From Leptotrichia sp. oral taxon 212 (GTDB taxonomy: Bacteria; Fusobacteriota; Fusobacteriia; Fusobacteriales; Leptotrichiaceae): a stretch of DNA of 64,000 bases. This document shows, piece after piece, positions 54,697 through 63,803 of this stretch. The stretch spans positions 496,001-560,000 of the forward strand of contig NZ_CP012410.1 of the NCBI RefSeq assembly GCF_001274535.1. The letters run 5' to 3'. Numbering within the stretch: the first letter of the stretch is position 1; the number at the start of each line of letters is the position of its first letter. The notes under the pieces were generated by a model. It had not been told where the DNA came from, made no database searches, and saw nothing but the letters and a program-made list of their open reading frames with translations. The position numbers and the translations under genes are program-made.

Positions 54697-55806
54697 ATGT
54701 TTGAAAAAATAAAAGTTTATATGAGAAGTAAGGATAAAGTTTATATTTACATGAATGAGGAACTCCTGTTTTTTGAAAATCAGGAGCTGTCATCCATTCT
54801 TGAAAATCTGAAGGAAGAAGCTGAGATAGAGGAAAAAATTCCAGTTTCAGTTATTCTGCATTATCCTTATTTTTTATTTGAGGAAGACCTGAAGAATAAA
54901 GGAAATTTTATAAGTAAAAACTTGGAGTATATATGTAAAAAATATTATTTAAATCATCTGGAAAACAGATATATCAATCTTTATATGAGCAGAAAACAGA
55001 TAAACGGCATAAAAAATACCTTTAAGCAATCTGGATTTAAGCTTACGGATATAAAAACGGACTTCGATATAATTTACGGTTTTTCAAAGGAAGAAGATGT
55101 TGAAATACTAGAGGTTGGAGAAATAAACAGTATAAGAATGCTCATAAAAAATGAGAAAATAGAAGAAATTGAAAAACTGGATTTAAAGCTGGAAGATATG
55201 GAAGACAGGGAAAACTTTGATTTTGGCGATATGAAAACGTTTTTTTGTGAAGAAGGGGATATAAGAAATATTTTTCAGAATGAGGAACTGGAGAATAATA
55301 TAAATTTTTTAGGCAAAAATAATAGGATTGAGCTTGGAGATTTAAAGGACATAAAATTAAGAGATATACTGGCTGTGGTTATTCTAATAGGAGTATATGT
55401 GTTTTTTAAAGGAATGATTCCTTTGGAAAAGCAGGCTGAAAGAAATAAAACCCTGAAGAAACAGGTTAAAAATCTGGAATCAGAATATTTAAAGGAAAAA
55501 AACGAAAAACTTCCGGATTACTCTGAAGAACTGTCGAAATTAAATGAAATTGATAATGGAATAAAGAGAAAGGAATACTACTCGTTTATAAAATTTCTGG
55601 TAGATAACAGCATTAATGGAATAGATTATACTAAAGTGAATTATGAGAATAAAAGATGGCTAATACAGGGAGAGATAGAAAAATTTGATAATTTTGAAAA
55701 GTTTGAAAGCAATGTGAGAAAAAAATATGAAAACAGCGAACTTGGATATATAAAGGACAATGATGAAACAACGGTTTTTGAATATACAGTCAGTGAGAAA
55801 GAATAG
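54697..55806 (+). CDS. GspL / PilM-PilN-like inner-membrane assembly protein
   Basis: 369 residues. A cytoplasmic actin-fold-like part (about 1-220; IPVSVILHYPYFLF, KLTDIKTDFDIIYG), one membrane helix (about 228-246; ILAVVILIGVYVFF) and a periplasmic coiled-coil plus ferredoxin-like domain (about 250-369). This is the layout of GspL or of a PilM-PilN fusion. It links the cytoplasmic motor to the periplasmic frame. GAGGTG precedes the ATG. Confidence 0.75.
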   Translation: MFEKIKVYMRSKDKVYIYMNEELLFFENQELSSILENLKEEAEIEEKIPVSVILHYPYFLFEEDLKNKGNFISKNLEYICKKYYLNHLENRYINLYMSRKQINGIKNTFKQSGFKLTDIKTDFDIIYGFSKEEDVEILEVGEINSIRMLIKNEKIEEIEKLDLKLEDMEDRENFDFGDMKTFFCEEGDIRNIFQNEELENNINFLGKNNRIELGDLKDIKLRDILAVVILIGVYVFFKGMIPLEKQAERNKTLKKQVKNLESEYLKEKNEKLPDYSEELSKLNEIDNGIKRKEYYSFIKFLVDNSINGIDYTKVNYENKRWLIQGEIEKFDNFEKFESNVRKKYENSELGYIKDNDETTVFEYTVSEKE

Positions 55807-55821
55807 TGTAGGAAGGTTAAA

Positions 55822-56361
55822 ATGGAAAAGATTAAAATAAAGGGAATTATACTGGTACTGTTACTAGTATTAGGTATATTGGGATTAAATGGTAAATATC
55901 AGAAATACAGGAATGAAAAAAATAATGAAAAATTACTGAAGGAGAATAAAAAGGAACTGGAAGTGAAAATAGAAAATGCCATTTCAGAAAAAGAAGAACA
56001 CAGAAAGGAAATACAGTCTGATTATGAGCAGATTCAGATAATAACAGGAAAATTAGGATTGCTTTCCATGAAAAATGAGTCTGAATTTAAAAAGATGATT
56101 TATGTTTTTGCAAGGGAAAGCGGGCTTAAAATGAATGAAATATCAAAATCAGAAAAGCTGTGGGAGAGAAATGGATATAAACTGAAATATATTCATTTTA
56201 CATTGTACGGTTCACTGAATAATTTTGGAAAGTTTCTGTATTTTCTTAATAAAAGCAGAAAGTTTATAGATACTTCCAGAATGTATATTGACCTTACGGG
56301 TGAGGGATTTAAAATTTCTCTGGGATTTATTGAAAAAGGGAAAATAGCTGTAAAAAATTAA
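55822..56361 (+). CDS. GspM/PilO-like assembly protein
   Basis: 179 residues. N-terminal membrane helix (about 6-22; GIILVLLLVLGILGLN), a coiled coil (about 25-75; charged Glu/Lys repeats), then a small alpha/beta domain (YVFARESGLKMNEISKS; FTLYGSLNNFGKFLYFL) typical of PilO. Lies between the GspL-like and secretin genes, matching the gspL-gspM or pilN-pilO-pilQ order. Confidence 0.78.
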   Translation: MEKIKIKGIILVLLLVLGILGLNGKYQKYRNEKNNEKLLKENKKELEVKIENAISEKEEHRKEIQSDYEQIQIITGKLGLLSMKNESEFKKMIYVFARESGLKMNEISKSEKLWERNGYKLKYIHFTLYGSLNNFGKFLYFLNKSRKFIDTSRMYIDLTGEGFKISLGFIEKGKIAVKN

Positions 56362-56378
56362 AAGGGAAGGATAGAAAA

Positions 56379-57551
56379 ATGTTGTTCAAGAGTAAAAGAG
56401 ATAAAATGAAATTACAAAAAAATGTGACTATAATTTTTATACTTTTCTTTACATGTAATAATCTGTTTTCGGAAAAGATAACAGACTATGTAAATAAAAA
56501 AGATGTACAGAATGTAAATAAAATATTTATTTACAGAGAAGAAAGAAGGCAGAAAAAAGAAGAAACAGAAAAAGAAAGTGTAAAGAATAAAATTGAAGAC
56601 AGTAATGAAAAATCAGGAAAAACAGAAGGAAAAAATAGCGGGAAAGAAGCTGCGCCACAAAAAACAGTTAATGAAAAAATAGGTGAAGTAGAGCTTGAAT
56701 ACAGGGATGTCAAGGAGATATCAGAAAAACTGGATGGACTGAGCGGATTTAAAATGGTAGGAATTGACAACAAAGTTATTCTGCATGGAGATGAAAAGAA
56801 AATGGAAGAAGTCAGAAGGATAATAAAAGACTTGGACAAACCGAAAGAACAGATAATAATAAAAGGGAGAATAATTGATACAAGTTCAAATCTTTTTGAA
56901 AGGCTTGGGGTGGACTGGACTGCCAGTAGTGATAATCAGACTCCTTCAAAATCCAGTTTGATAGCAAAGTTTCTAAATGGGGAAGTTTCCATAGGATCAA
57001 TTTTTTCAAGTGGAGGAAAATTTCTGGGAGTTGACTTTAACCTTCTAAGAGAAAATGGAGATATAAAAATAGAAGCAATGCCGACTCTTATGATAATGGA
57101 AAATGAGGAAGGGGAGCTCAAAGTTACAGAAGAGGTCATTGTAGGTGAAAAAAAAATAACAAAGAATAATGAAGATTATATAGAGCCAATATTTTCAGAA
57201 GCCGGAATAGTTTTTAAAATACTGCCTGAAATAAGAAAAATGGGAAATGAAAAGAAAATTTTACTGAAAATAGATACGGAAATAAGTAATTTTAAGCTTA
57301 CATCCAATTATAGCGCCACATCAGGAGCGAAACAGAAAAATCAGACTAAAACAATTATTACTTTGAATGACGGAGGTTCAACTTTTATAGGCGGATTAAA
57401 ACAGAATGTGAATAAGGAAACAGTAAGAAAAGTTCCTATACTGTCAGCAATACCAATAATTGGTCCACTTTTCAAATATAAACGGAAAAATAATGAAATA
57501 AGGGATATTTATATCGAAATAGAAGCAGTAGTCCAGAAAAGAGAAAAATAA
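56379..57551 (+). CDS. Short secretin (GspD/PilQ-like)
   Basis: 390 residues. Signal peptide (about 10-30), a Lys/Glu-rich linker, one N-domain (about 95-150; EISEKLDGLSGFKM, MEEVRRIIKDLD) and the secretin domain with IIDTSSNLFERLGVDW, IEAMPTLMIMENEEGELKV and the C-terminal VPILSAIPIIGPLFKYK. It has only one N-domain and lacks an AMIN or S-domain extension, so it is compact. Forms the outer-membrane pore for the pilus or pseudopilus system. Last gene of the operon. Confidence 0.88.
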   Translation: MLFKSKRDKMKLQKNVTIIFILFFTCNNLFSEKITDYVNKKDVQNVNKIFIYREERRQKKEETEKESVKNKIEDSNEKSGKTEGKNSGKEAAPQKTVNEKIGEVELEYRDVKEISEKLDGLSGFKMVGIDNKVILHGDEKKMEEVRRIIKDLDKPKEQIIIKGRIIDTSSNLFERLGVDWTASSDNQTPSKSSLIAKFLNGEVSIGSIFSSGGKFLGVDFNLLRENGDIKIEAMPTLMIMENEEGELKVTEEVIVGEKKITKNNEDYIEPIFSEAGIVFKILPEIRKMGNEKKILLKIDTEISNFKLTSNYSATSGAKQKNQTKTIITLNDGGSTFIGGLKQNVNKETVRKVPILSAIPIIGPLFKYKRKNNEIRDIYIEIEAVVQKREK

Positions 57552-57567
57552 AATATAAGAAGCTATA

Positions 57568-57591
57568 AATTTTTAGATTTACCTAAAAATT
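57568..57591 (+). terminator. Possible weak terminator after the secretin
   Basis: AATTTTTAG (57568-57576) and CTAAAAATT (57583-57591) form a perfect 9-bp AT-rich stem with loop ATTTAC, but no T-run follows. Confidence 0.35.
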
Positions 57592-57701
57592 ATTAATCTG
57601 AAATTAATGATATAATCTAAAATATATAGTATAATATATAAAAATGATTTTATAAATACAAAGAAAAATAATTTAGATTAATTTCAGAAAGAGGATAAAG
57701 T

Positions 57702-58706
57702 ATGATTTCATTTGAAAGACTGAAGGAAATACTGGAACGTTTCAGTAAAGTTAAAATTGCTGTTGTTGGCGACATGATGCTGGATGAATATTTAATAGGT
57801 AAAGTATCAAGGATATCTCCTGAAGCACCTGTTCCTGTAGTGAATATTGAGCAGGAAAGATTTGTTCTTGGAGGTGCTTCGAACGTGGCAAATAACCTGA
57901 AAAGCCTGTCAGCACAAGTTTCTGTCTATGGAGTTGTCGGTAAGGACAGTAATGGAGAAAAATTTGTGAAGGAACTGGAGTCAAAACATATAGATCCGTC
58001 AGGGATTGTAATAGATGAAACAAGACCTACAATAATAAAAAGCAGGGTACTTTCTCAGGGACAGCAGCTGTTGAGACTGGACTGGGAAAAGGATACTGAT
58101 ATTACTGAGAATATACAGAAAAAGATTATAGAAAATGTTGAAAAGAATATTAAAAAGACAGATGCATTACTTCTTTCAGACTATAATAAGGGTGTGCTGA
58201 CGGAGTTTGTTTCCCAGAGCATAATAAAAATAGCCAAGAAATATAACAGGGAAGTTGTTGTAGATCCTAAACCTAATAATTTTAAAAATTATAAGGGTGC
58301 CACTTCAATGACACCTAACAGAAAGGAAATTCTTGACTATTTTGGAATGAAGAAATTTCAGAATGAAGAGGAAATTGCACAAAGAATGTCAGAACTGAAG
58401 GAAGAGCTTGCACTTGACAATGTAGTTCTGACAAGAAGTGAAGAAGGAGTTTCTCTCTTTAAAAATGAACATAGAAGAATACCAACTGTAGCCAGGGAAG
58501 TTTATGATGTAACAGGAGCTGGAGATACTTTTATATCAACATTTCTGCTGTCGGTATGCGCAGGAGCAGATTTATTTGAAGCGGGAGCTATTGCAAATAT
58601 GGCTTCCGGTATTGTAGTTGCTAAAATTGGAACAGCGACAGCTACAAAAGAGGAAATCCTGGAATTTTACCATAATGTTATAGAAAATAATTATGAAAAA
58701 ATATAA
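57702..58706 (+). CDS. rfaE1: D-glycero-beta-D-manno-heptose-7-phosphate kinase
   Basis: 334 residues, PfkB-family kinase domain only. GDMMLDEYLIGKVSRISPEAPVPVV at the start and LGGASNVANNL are typical of RfaE/HldE; VYDVTGAGDTFISTF carries the GAGD catalytic motif. The adenylyltransferase half of HldE is absent, so a separate RfaE2 must be elsewhere. It makes ADP-heptose precursor for LPS core, evidence for a Gram-negative envelope. Two TATAAT-like boxes at 57612 and 57630 lie upstream. Confidence 0.92.
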   Translation: MISFERLKEILERFSKVKIAVVGDMMLDEYLIGKVSRISPEAPVPVVNIEQERFVLGGASNVANNLKSLSAQVSVYGVVGKDSNGEKFVKELESKHIDPSGIVIDETRPTIIKSRVLSQGQQLLRLDWEKDTDITENIQKKIIENVEKNIKKTDALLLSDYNKGVLTEFVSQSIIKIAKKYNREVVVDPKPNNFKNYKGATSMTPNRKEILDYFGMKKFQNEEEIAQRMSELKEELALDNVVLTRSEEGVSLFKNEHRRIPTVAREVYDVTGAGDTFISTFLLSVCAGADLFEAGAIANMASGIVVAKIGTATATKEEILEFYHNVIENNYEKI

Positions 58707-58805
58707 TATATGATGTACTTATTTACATAATTAAAAATATCATAGGATAAATTACAATTTATTAATTGAAATTAAATAAAATTAAGAAAAGAAGGAAGTG
58801 AAGTT

Positions 58806-59687
58806 ATGGCAATAATTGCTGCAGTAGAGGCTGGAGGAACAAAATTTATTTGTGGACTGGGAACTGAAGATGGAAAAATAATAGACAGGATAAATATTCC
58901 AACAACAACACCTGAAGAAACAATGTCTAAGGTTATAGAATATTTTAAAGATAAAGAATTTGATGTTATGGGAGTTGGAAGCTTTGGACCTATTGATCCT
59001 GTAAAAGGTTCAGAAACATATGGTTATATAACAAAGACTCCAAAGGCATACTGGAGTGACTATAATATAATTGGGGAACTGAAAAAACATTATGATGTTC
59101 CAATGGAATTTGATACAGATGTTAATGGTGCGGCATTGGCTGAATCATGGTGGGGAGCCGGAAAAGGCCTGAAAAATGTCATGTATATAACAGTTGGAAC
59201 AGGAATTGGAGCAGGAGCCGTTGTAAATGGAACTATGCTTCAGGGACTTACACATCCTGAAATGGGACATATTTTTATAAAAAGACATCCGGAAGATACC
59301 TATGAAGGAAACTGTCCATTCCATAAAGACTGTCTTGAGGGTATGGCTGCAGGGCCTGCAATTGAAAAAAGATGGGGTAAAAAGGGACATGAACTGGCTG
59401 ACAATGAAAGAGTATGGGATATGGAAGCATACTATCTGGCACAGGCTCTTATGAACTATATATTGATTTTATCTCCTCAAAGGATAATAATGGGCGGAGG
59501 AGTAATGAAACAGCAGCATTTATTCCCACGTATAAGAAAATATGTACAGGAATTTTTGAATGGTTATGTACAGAAAAAAGAAATACTTGAAAAAATTGAT
59601 GAATATGTCGTATATCCTGGACTTGGTGATGAAGCAGGTTTTGTAGGATCAATAGCTTTAGGAAAACTGGCTCTGAATGCTAAATAA
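58806..59687 (+). CDS. ROK-family fructokinase
   Basis: 293 residues. N-terminal phosphate loop AVEAGGTKFICG, ROK segment YITVGTGIGAGAVVNG near 118-133, and the zinc site HPEMGHIFIKRHPED with GNCPFHKDCLEG. This zinc-site spacing and size match ScrK-type fructokinases rather than glucokinases. GAAGGAAG precedes the ATG. Not obviously linked in function to the heptose kinase; phosphorylates fructose or a related hexose. Confidence 0.85.
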   Translation: MAIIAAVEAGGTKFICGLGTEDGKIIDRINIPTTTPEETMSKVIEYFKDKEFDVMGVGSFGPIDPVKGSETYGYITKTPKAYWSDYNIIGELKKHYDVPMEFDTDVNGAALAESWWGAGKGLKNVMYITVGTGIGAGAVVNGTMLQGLTHPEMGHIFIKRHPEDTYEGNCPFHKDCLEGMAAGPAIEKRWGKKGHELADNERVWDMEAYYLAQALMNYILILSPQRIIMGGGVMKQQHLFPRIRKYVQEFLNGYVQKKEILEKIDEYVVYPGLGDEAGFVGSIALGKLALNAK

Positions 59688-59720
59688 ATTTAAACAACTT
59701 TGGAAGGGCAGGGAAAAAAT

Positions 59721-61217
59721 GTGGATATAGAACATTCAGTCAAAAATACTAGAAAATATGCGATACTGGAAGTTATGTTCTTTAATGGCTTTTCAGTGGG
59801 AATGCAAAGTTTTGTGTTATTAAGCCTGGCGATATATTTTAATATGAGTTCTTTTTTTATATCAGTAGTATCGTCTTTGCCGACAGCCGGATATTTATTG
59901 CAGGTATTTACTAAAAAAGTAAATACCATTTTAGGAGGAAGAAGAAGAACACTTGTCTTGTCAGTTACAATATCGAGGCTAGTTATATGTTTACTGCCTT
60001 TTGCAGTGTTATTTGATATGAGAAATCAATTTGTATATTTTATGATAATGTTTATTTATGGATTATCGTCTCCTTTTGTAAACAACGTATGGACAGCTAC
60101 AATGGTAGAAATTATAAATAAAAAGGAAAGAGGAAAATATTTTGGGAAACGTAATTTGTTTTCATCACTGTCAACGGTAATATACACATTGTTTTACGGA
60201 TATATTTTGTCTCTTGCTGATAAGAAAAGCTCCATATTGCTGCTTACATCAGTAATGGCAGTTTCAGCAATAGGATCTGCAATATTTATGTATCTTCACT
60301 ATATTCCGGATTTAGGGGAAGAAGTAAAAAATATCAGTATAAAAACTGCATTTAAAAATAAAAACTTTGTCCTTTATCTGAAATTTGCATCTATATGGTT
60401 ATTTACATGGGAATTTTTAAAACCTCTGACAGAGTATTACAGAATAAAGATACTTGGTGTAAATACCATGTTTATTTCCCAGATGGGAGTTGTTACTGCA
60501 ATACTGTCAAGTGTACTTTACATAATATATGGTAAATTATCCGATAAATACGGGAACAAGACCATGTTAAGAATGGGGATATTCTTTACAACATATTATG
60601 TTCTTACATATTTTTCCATGACAAAGGATAATAAGATGTCTATGCTTTTTGCAGCTGCAGTAATTGATGCGGTAGGATTTACAGCAATAACCTTAAGTCT
60701 TCTGAATTTAATGATGGAAGTTTCTGAAGAACCTGCCGATGCTTATGTAGGTGCATATGCTATAGTCTGTGGAATTGCGGCAATACTCGCAGGAATATTT
60801 GGAGGACTTGTGGGGAAATTTATAAATAATGGAGTTATTTATATTTTTGGAGAAGAATTTTACACCATAAGATTTGCATTTGCGATAGGATTTGTTTTAA
60901 GATTATTTTCATTGCTGGAGCTGACAAGAGTAGACTCATTTGAGAAAACATTTATTTATAAGGGAAGTCTTCCTATAAAAAACTTTTTTTCAAAAAGAAT
61001 TTTGAATGTAGGTGCAAGTTATATTAATGATGTAAAAAGAAGTGAAAGGGAAAGTCAGAACATAAAAACTCAAAATAGAAAAGATAACTATATAAATGTT
61101 GACAGCAATGAAATAAAGAATGTAAAGGAAGAAAGCGGAAATCAGGAAAATAGAACAGATGAAATTGAAAATTTTGAAAAGAGGACAGAAGAGAATAACA
61201 TGAATAAAACAGTGTGA
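59721..61217 (+). CDS. MFS transporter with hydrophilic tail
   Basis: About 498 residues from GTG 59721 (AGGGCAGGGA upstream; an in-frame TTG at 59700 is the alternative). Twelve hydrophobic segments and loop KLSDKYGNKTMLRMG between the halves identify the major facilitator superfamily. A charged, Asn/Glu/Lys-rich C-terminal tail of about 60 residues is unusual. Substrate unknown; proximity to the ROK kinase gene suggests sugar transport, but this is inference only. Confidence 0.8.
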   Translation: MDIEHSVKNTRKYAILEVMFFNGFSVGMQSFVLLSLAIYFNMSSFFISVVSSLPTAGYLLQVFTKKVNTILGGRRRTLVLSVTISRLVICLLPFAVLFDMRNQFVYFMIMFIYGLSSPFVNNVWTATMVEIINKKERGKYFGKRNLFSSLSTVIYTLFYGYILSLADKKSSILLLTSVMAVSAIGSAIFMYLHYIPDLGEEVKNISIKTAFKNKNFVLYLKFASIWLFTWEFLKPLTEYYRIKILGVNTMFISQMGVVTAILSSVLYIIYGKLSDKYGNKTMLRMGIFFTTYYVLTYFSMTKDNKMSMLFAAAVIDAVGFTAITLSLLNLMMEVSEEPADAYVGAYAIVCGIAAILAGIFGGLVGKFINNGVIYIFGEEFYTIRFAFAIGFVLRLFSLLELTRVDSFEKTFIYKGSLPIKNFFSKRILNVGASYINDVKRSERESQNIKTQNRKDNYINVDSNEIKNVKEESGNQENRTDEIENFEKRTEENNMNKTV

Positions 61218-61238
61218 AAAATCAAAAGGGGGATTAAA

Positions 61239-62294
61239 TTGACTGTTTTTTTTAGCTTGAAAAAATTTAATAATAATAATAAAATAACTGAAAAGGAACT
61301 GTGCTCCTTTACCAAGGGAATGTACTATCTTTTAAAAGGAAAGATAGAATTGACGGAAGCCCTAAGAATTATTTCTGAAAGTTACAGGAAAGAAATAAAA
61401 AATAGGATAATGAAAACTGTAAGAACAATAGAAGAAGGTAATCTTCTTGGAAAAGCTTTCGGTAATCTTACTCAAAGTAAGGAATTCCTTGAATTAATAA
61501 GAATAGGAGAAGAAACAGGAAATCTGGAAATAATATTTAAAAATTTGTTTGAAAAATATAAATTTAGGGAAAAAATAAAAAAAGATATCAGGAATCTATC
61601 CATATACCCTGTGACAGTTATTATTACAGCATTTATAATAGTAACTATTCTGCTTAAAATAGTTGTTCCAAAGTTCACAGTCATATATTCAGATTTGGAT
61701 CAGGAATTACCTGAATTAACAAAAACTATAGTCAGAATAAGTGAAATTACAGATAGATACGGTCTTATAATATTAATTTTAATAATTTCAGGAATTTTTC
61801 TCATTTTATTTTTTAAAAAGAATAATCAGAAATATTTTGAAAAAATTTTGCTAAAAATATTTATATTTGGAGAAATATACAAAAATATAGTTGTTTTGAA
61901 TTTTACCCAGAATATGTACTCACTTACAGATGCCGGAGTTTCTTTCCTTGAATCATTGAAAATGTGTATAAATTCAGGAAATATACTTTTAAATGAGGAA
62001 ATACGCAAAATAATTTTCAGGCTGGAAAAAGGAACAGGCATAAAGAAATCTTTTGAAAATCTCAATTTTTTTGATGAAGAATATAAAGGTTTTTTAAGAA
62101 TAGGTGAAAAAACAGGAAAAATGACAGTATCTTTTGAAAATCTGACTGGTATTTACTCTGAAAAGGTGCAGGAAAGAACTCAATTACTTTTAAAAGTCAT
62201 GGAGCCATTATCTATAATTTTTATTGGAATTATAATAGGAATTATAATTTTTGCAATAATGCTCCCAATATTTAAAATAGGAGAAATGATATAA
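61239..62294 (+). CDS. GspF/PilC-type inner-membrane platform protein
   Basis: 351 residues from TTG 61239, with AAAAGGGGG upstream. Two tandem GspF domains (about 20-140 and 225-345), each with LRIGEKTG/IRIGEETGN-type motif, and three membrane helices (about 125-150, 175-192, 325-345). It interacts with the GspE/PilB ATPase. It lies about 4 kb from the pilus operon, separated by sugar genes; the ATPase gene is not in the window. Confidence 0.9.
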   Translation: MTVFFSLKKFNNNNKITEKELCSFTKGMYYLLKGKIELTEALRIISESYRKEIKNRIMKTVRTIEEGNLLGKAFGNLTQSKEFLELIRIGEETGNLEIIFKNLFEKYKFREKIKKDIRNLSIYPVTVIITAFIIVTILLKIVVPKFTVIYSDLDQELPELTKTIVRISEITDRYGLIILILIISGIFLILFFKKNNQKYFEKILLKIFIFGEIYKNIVVLNFTQNMYSLTDAGVSFLESLKMCINSGNILLNEEIRKIIFRLEKGTGIKKSFENLNFFDEEYKGFLRIGEKTGKMTVSFENLTGIYSEKVQERTQLLLKVMEPLSIIFIGIIIGIIIFAIMLPIFKIGEMI

Positions 62295-62401
62295 TTCAAT
62301 ATGAAAAATAAGAGATACTATAAATAACAGTCGCTATGAAAATATTAACTATAGACAAAGAAAATAAAAAGATTAAATAAAAAGGAATATGGTAAAAGTA
62401 T

Positions 62402-63046
62402 ATGATTGAAAATTTTATTAAATCATCAGAATATACCCAGAAATTATTTGATGTTGATGATGAAGTAATGAAAAGCATGGAAATAGAAAGTTTAAATGAT
62501 AATGTCCCGATAATAAGCAGGGAAGTTTTGAATTTTATGATATTCAATGCAAAAGGAATCAGAGCAAAAAATATTCTGGAAATAGGTACGGCAACAGGAT
62601 ATTCAGGTTTATTTCTCGCGCAGATTGCAAATGAAAATGGAGGACAGCTCACAACAATTGAAATTGATGAAAAAAGACATAAAAAAGCCATTGAAAATTT
62701 TAAAAAAGTTGGAATTTTTGAAAAAAATCATCTGATTTTAGGTGATGCATTGGAAGAAATACCTAAATTGAATAAGGATAATAAATTTGATTTTATTTTT
62801 ATTGATGCGGCAAAGGGTCAGTATATTAAATTTTTTACAATGTGCTGGAATCTGTTAAATGAAAACGGTATTGTATTTATTGATAACATAATGTTCAGAG
62901 GGTTAGTATCAGAAAGTGAAACTGAGGTTCCAAAGAGGTACAGAACAATAGTTCAAAGACTAAAAGAATTTATACAGAAATTAAACAATGAATTTGATTT
63001 TGTTCTGCTGCCGTTTGGAGATGGAGTAGGATTGGTTAGGAAGTAA
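62402..63046 (+). CDS. Class I SAM O-methyltransferase (TrmR/YrrM-like)
   Basis: 214 residues. SAM-binding motif ILEIGTATGYSGLFLA near 58-73, acidic IEID and FIFIDAAKGQYIKFF with the metal-site Asp, and FIDNIMFRG later, all typical of the COMT-like family 3. Close relatives include YrrM/TrmR, which methylates 5-hydroxyuridine in tRNA; that specificity is plausible but not certain. Followed five bases later by the hydrolase gene. Confidence 0.85.
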   Translation: MIENFIKSSEYTQKLFDVDDEVMKSMEIESLNDNVPIISREVLNFMIFNAKGIRAKNILEIGTATGYSGLFLAQIANENGGQLTTIEIDEKRHKKAIENFKKVGIFEKNHLILGDALEEIPKLNKDNKFDFIFIDAAKGQYIKFFTMCWNLLNENGIVFIDNIMFRGLVSESETEVPKRYRTIVQRLKEFIQKLNNEFDFVLLPFGDGVGLVRK

Positions 63047-63051
63047 TAAAA

Positions 63052-63789
63052 ATGAGATTTCTTTTATATAATATACGATATGGTACAGGAAAATATTTGA
63101 ATCAGCCATTGAAATATTTGAGGGGGTATTTAGGTCAGTCTTTAGATCACATTCACCGTATAGGGGAATTTATAAAGGAACAGAAAGCAGATATTGTAGG
63201 TCTTGTAGAAGTGGATTTAGGGTCATTCCGGACAAAAGAAGCAAATCAGGCAAAACTGCTTGGGGAACTGACTGAAAAAAATTATGTGTCGCAATATAAA
63301 TACGAAGAAAATTCTAGGTATATGAAATTTCCGATTATACGAAAACAGGGAAATGCACTGTTATCAAATAGTAAGATAATAGCACAGAGATTTCATTATC
63401 TGGAAAGAGGAATGAAAAAACTTGTAATTGAAATGGAAACAGAAGAAGTTACAATTTTTTTAGTTCATCTTGCTTTAGGAGGGAAGACAAGGCTAAGGCA
63501 AATAGTAGAATTAAACAATATGATAGAAAATCATAAAAAACCTTTTATTGTCGCAGGAGATTTTAATCTGCTGTGGGGAAAAGAAGAAATAGAACTGTTT
63601 TTAAAAGCCGGAAAATTACAGAATGTAAATAATAGAAGAGAACCTACATTTCCAAGCTGGGCACCTAAAAAAGAGCTGGATTTTATTTTATGCTCTGAGA
63701 ATATAAAAATAAAAGATTATAAAGTGTTGAGAAATACTTTGTCAGATCACCTGCCTATTTTATTAGATTTTGAAATTAAGAAAAGTTAG
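63052..63789 (+). CDS. Endonuclease/exonuclease/phosphatase family protein
   Basis: 245 residues, ATG five bases after the methyltransferase stop. N-terminal MRFLLYNIRYGTG, DIVGLVEVD with the metal-binding Glu, VHLALGGKTRLRQ, the GDFNLLWG motif, and C-terminal LSDHLPILLDF with the catalytic Asp-His. Four conserved EEP elements in order show an intact enzyme. No signal peptide, so cytoplasmic. Substrate (DNA, phospholipid or phosphoester) cannot be told. Confidence 0.87.
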   Translation: MRFLLYNIRYGTGKYLNQPLKYLRGYLGQSLDHIHRIGEFIKEQKADIVGLVEVDLGSFRTKEANQAKLLGELTEKNYVSQYKYEENSRYMKFPIIRKQGNALLSNSKIIAQRFHYLERGMKKLVIEMETEEVTIFLVHLALGGKTRLRQIVELNNMIENHKKPFIVAGDFNLLWGKEEIELFLKAGKLQNVNNRREPTFPSWAPKKELDFILCSENIKIKDYKVLRNTLSDHLPILLDFEIKKS

Positions 63790-63803
63790 AAGGGAGAAGA
63801 TTA

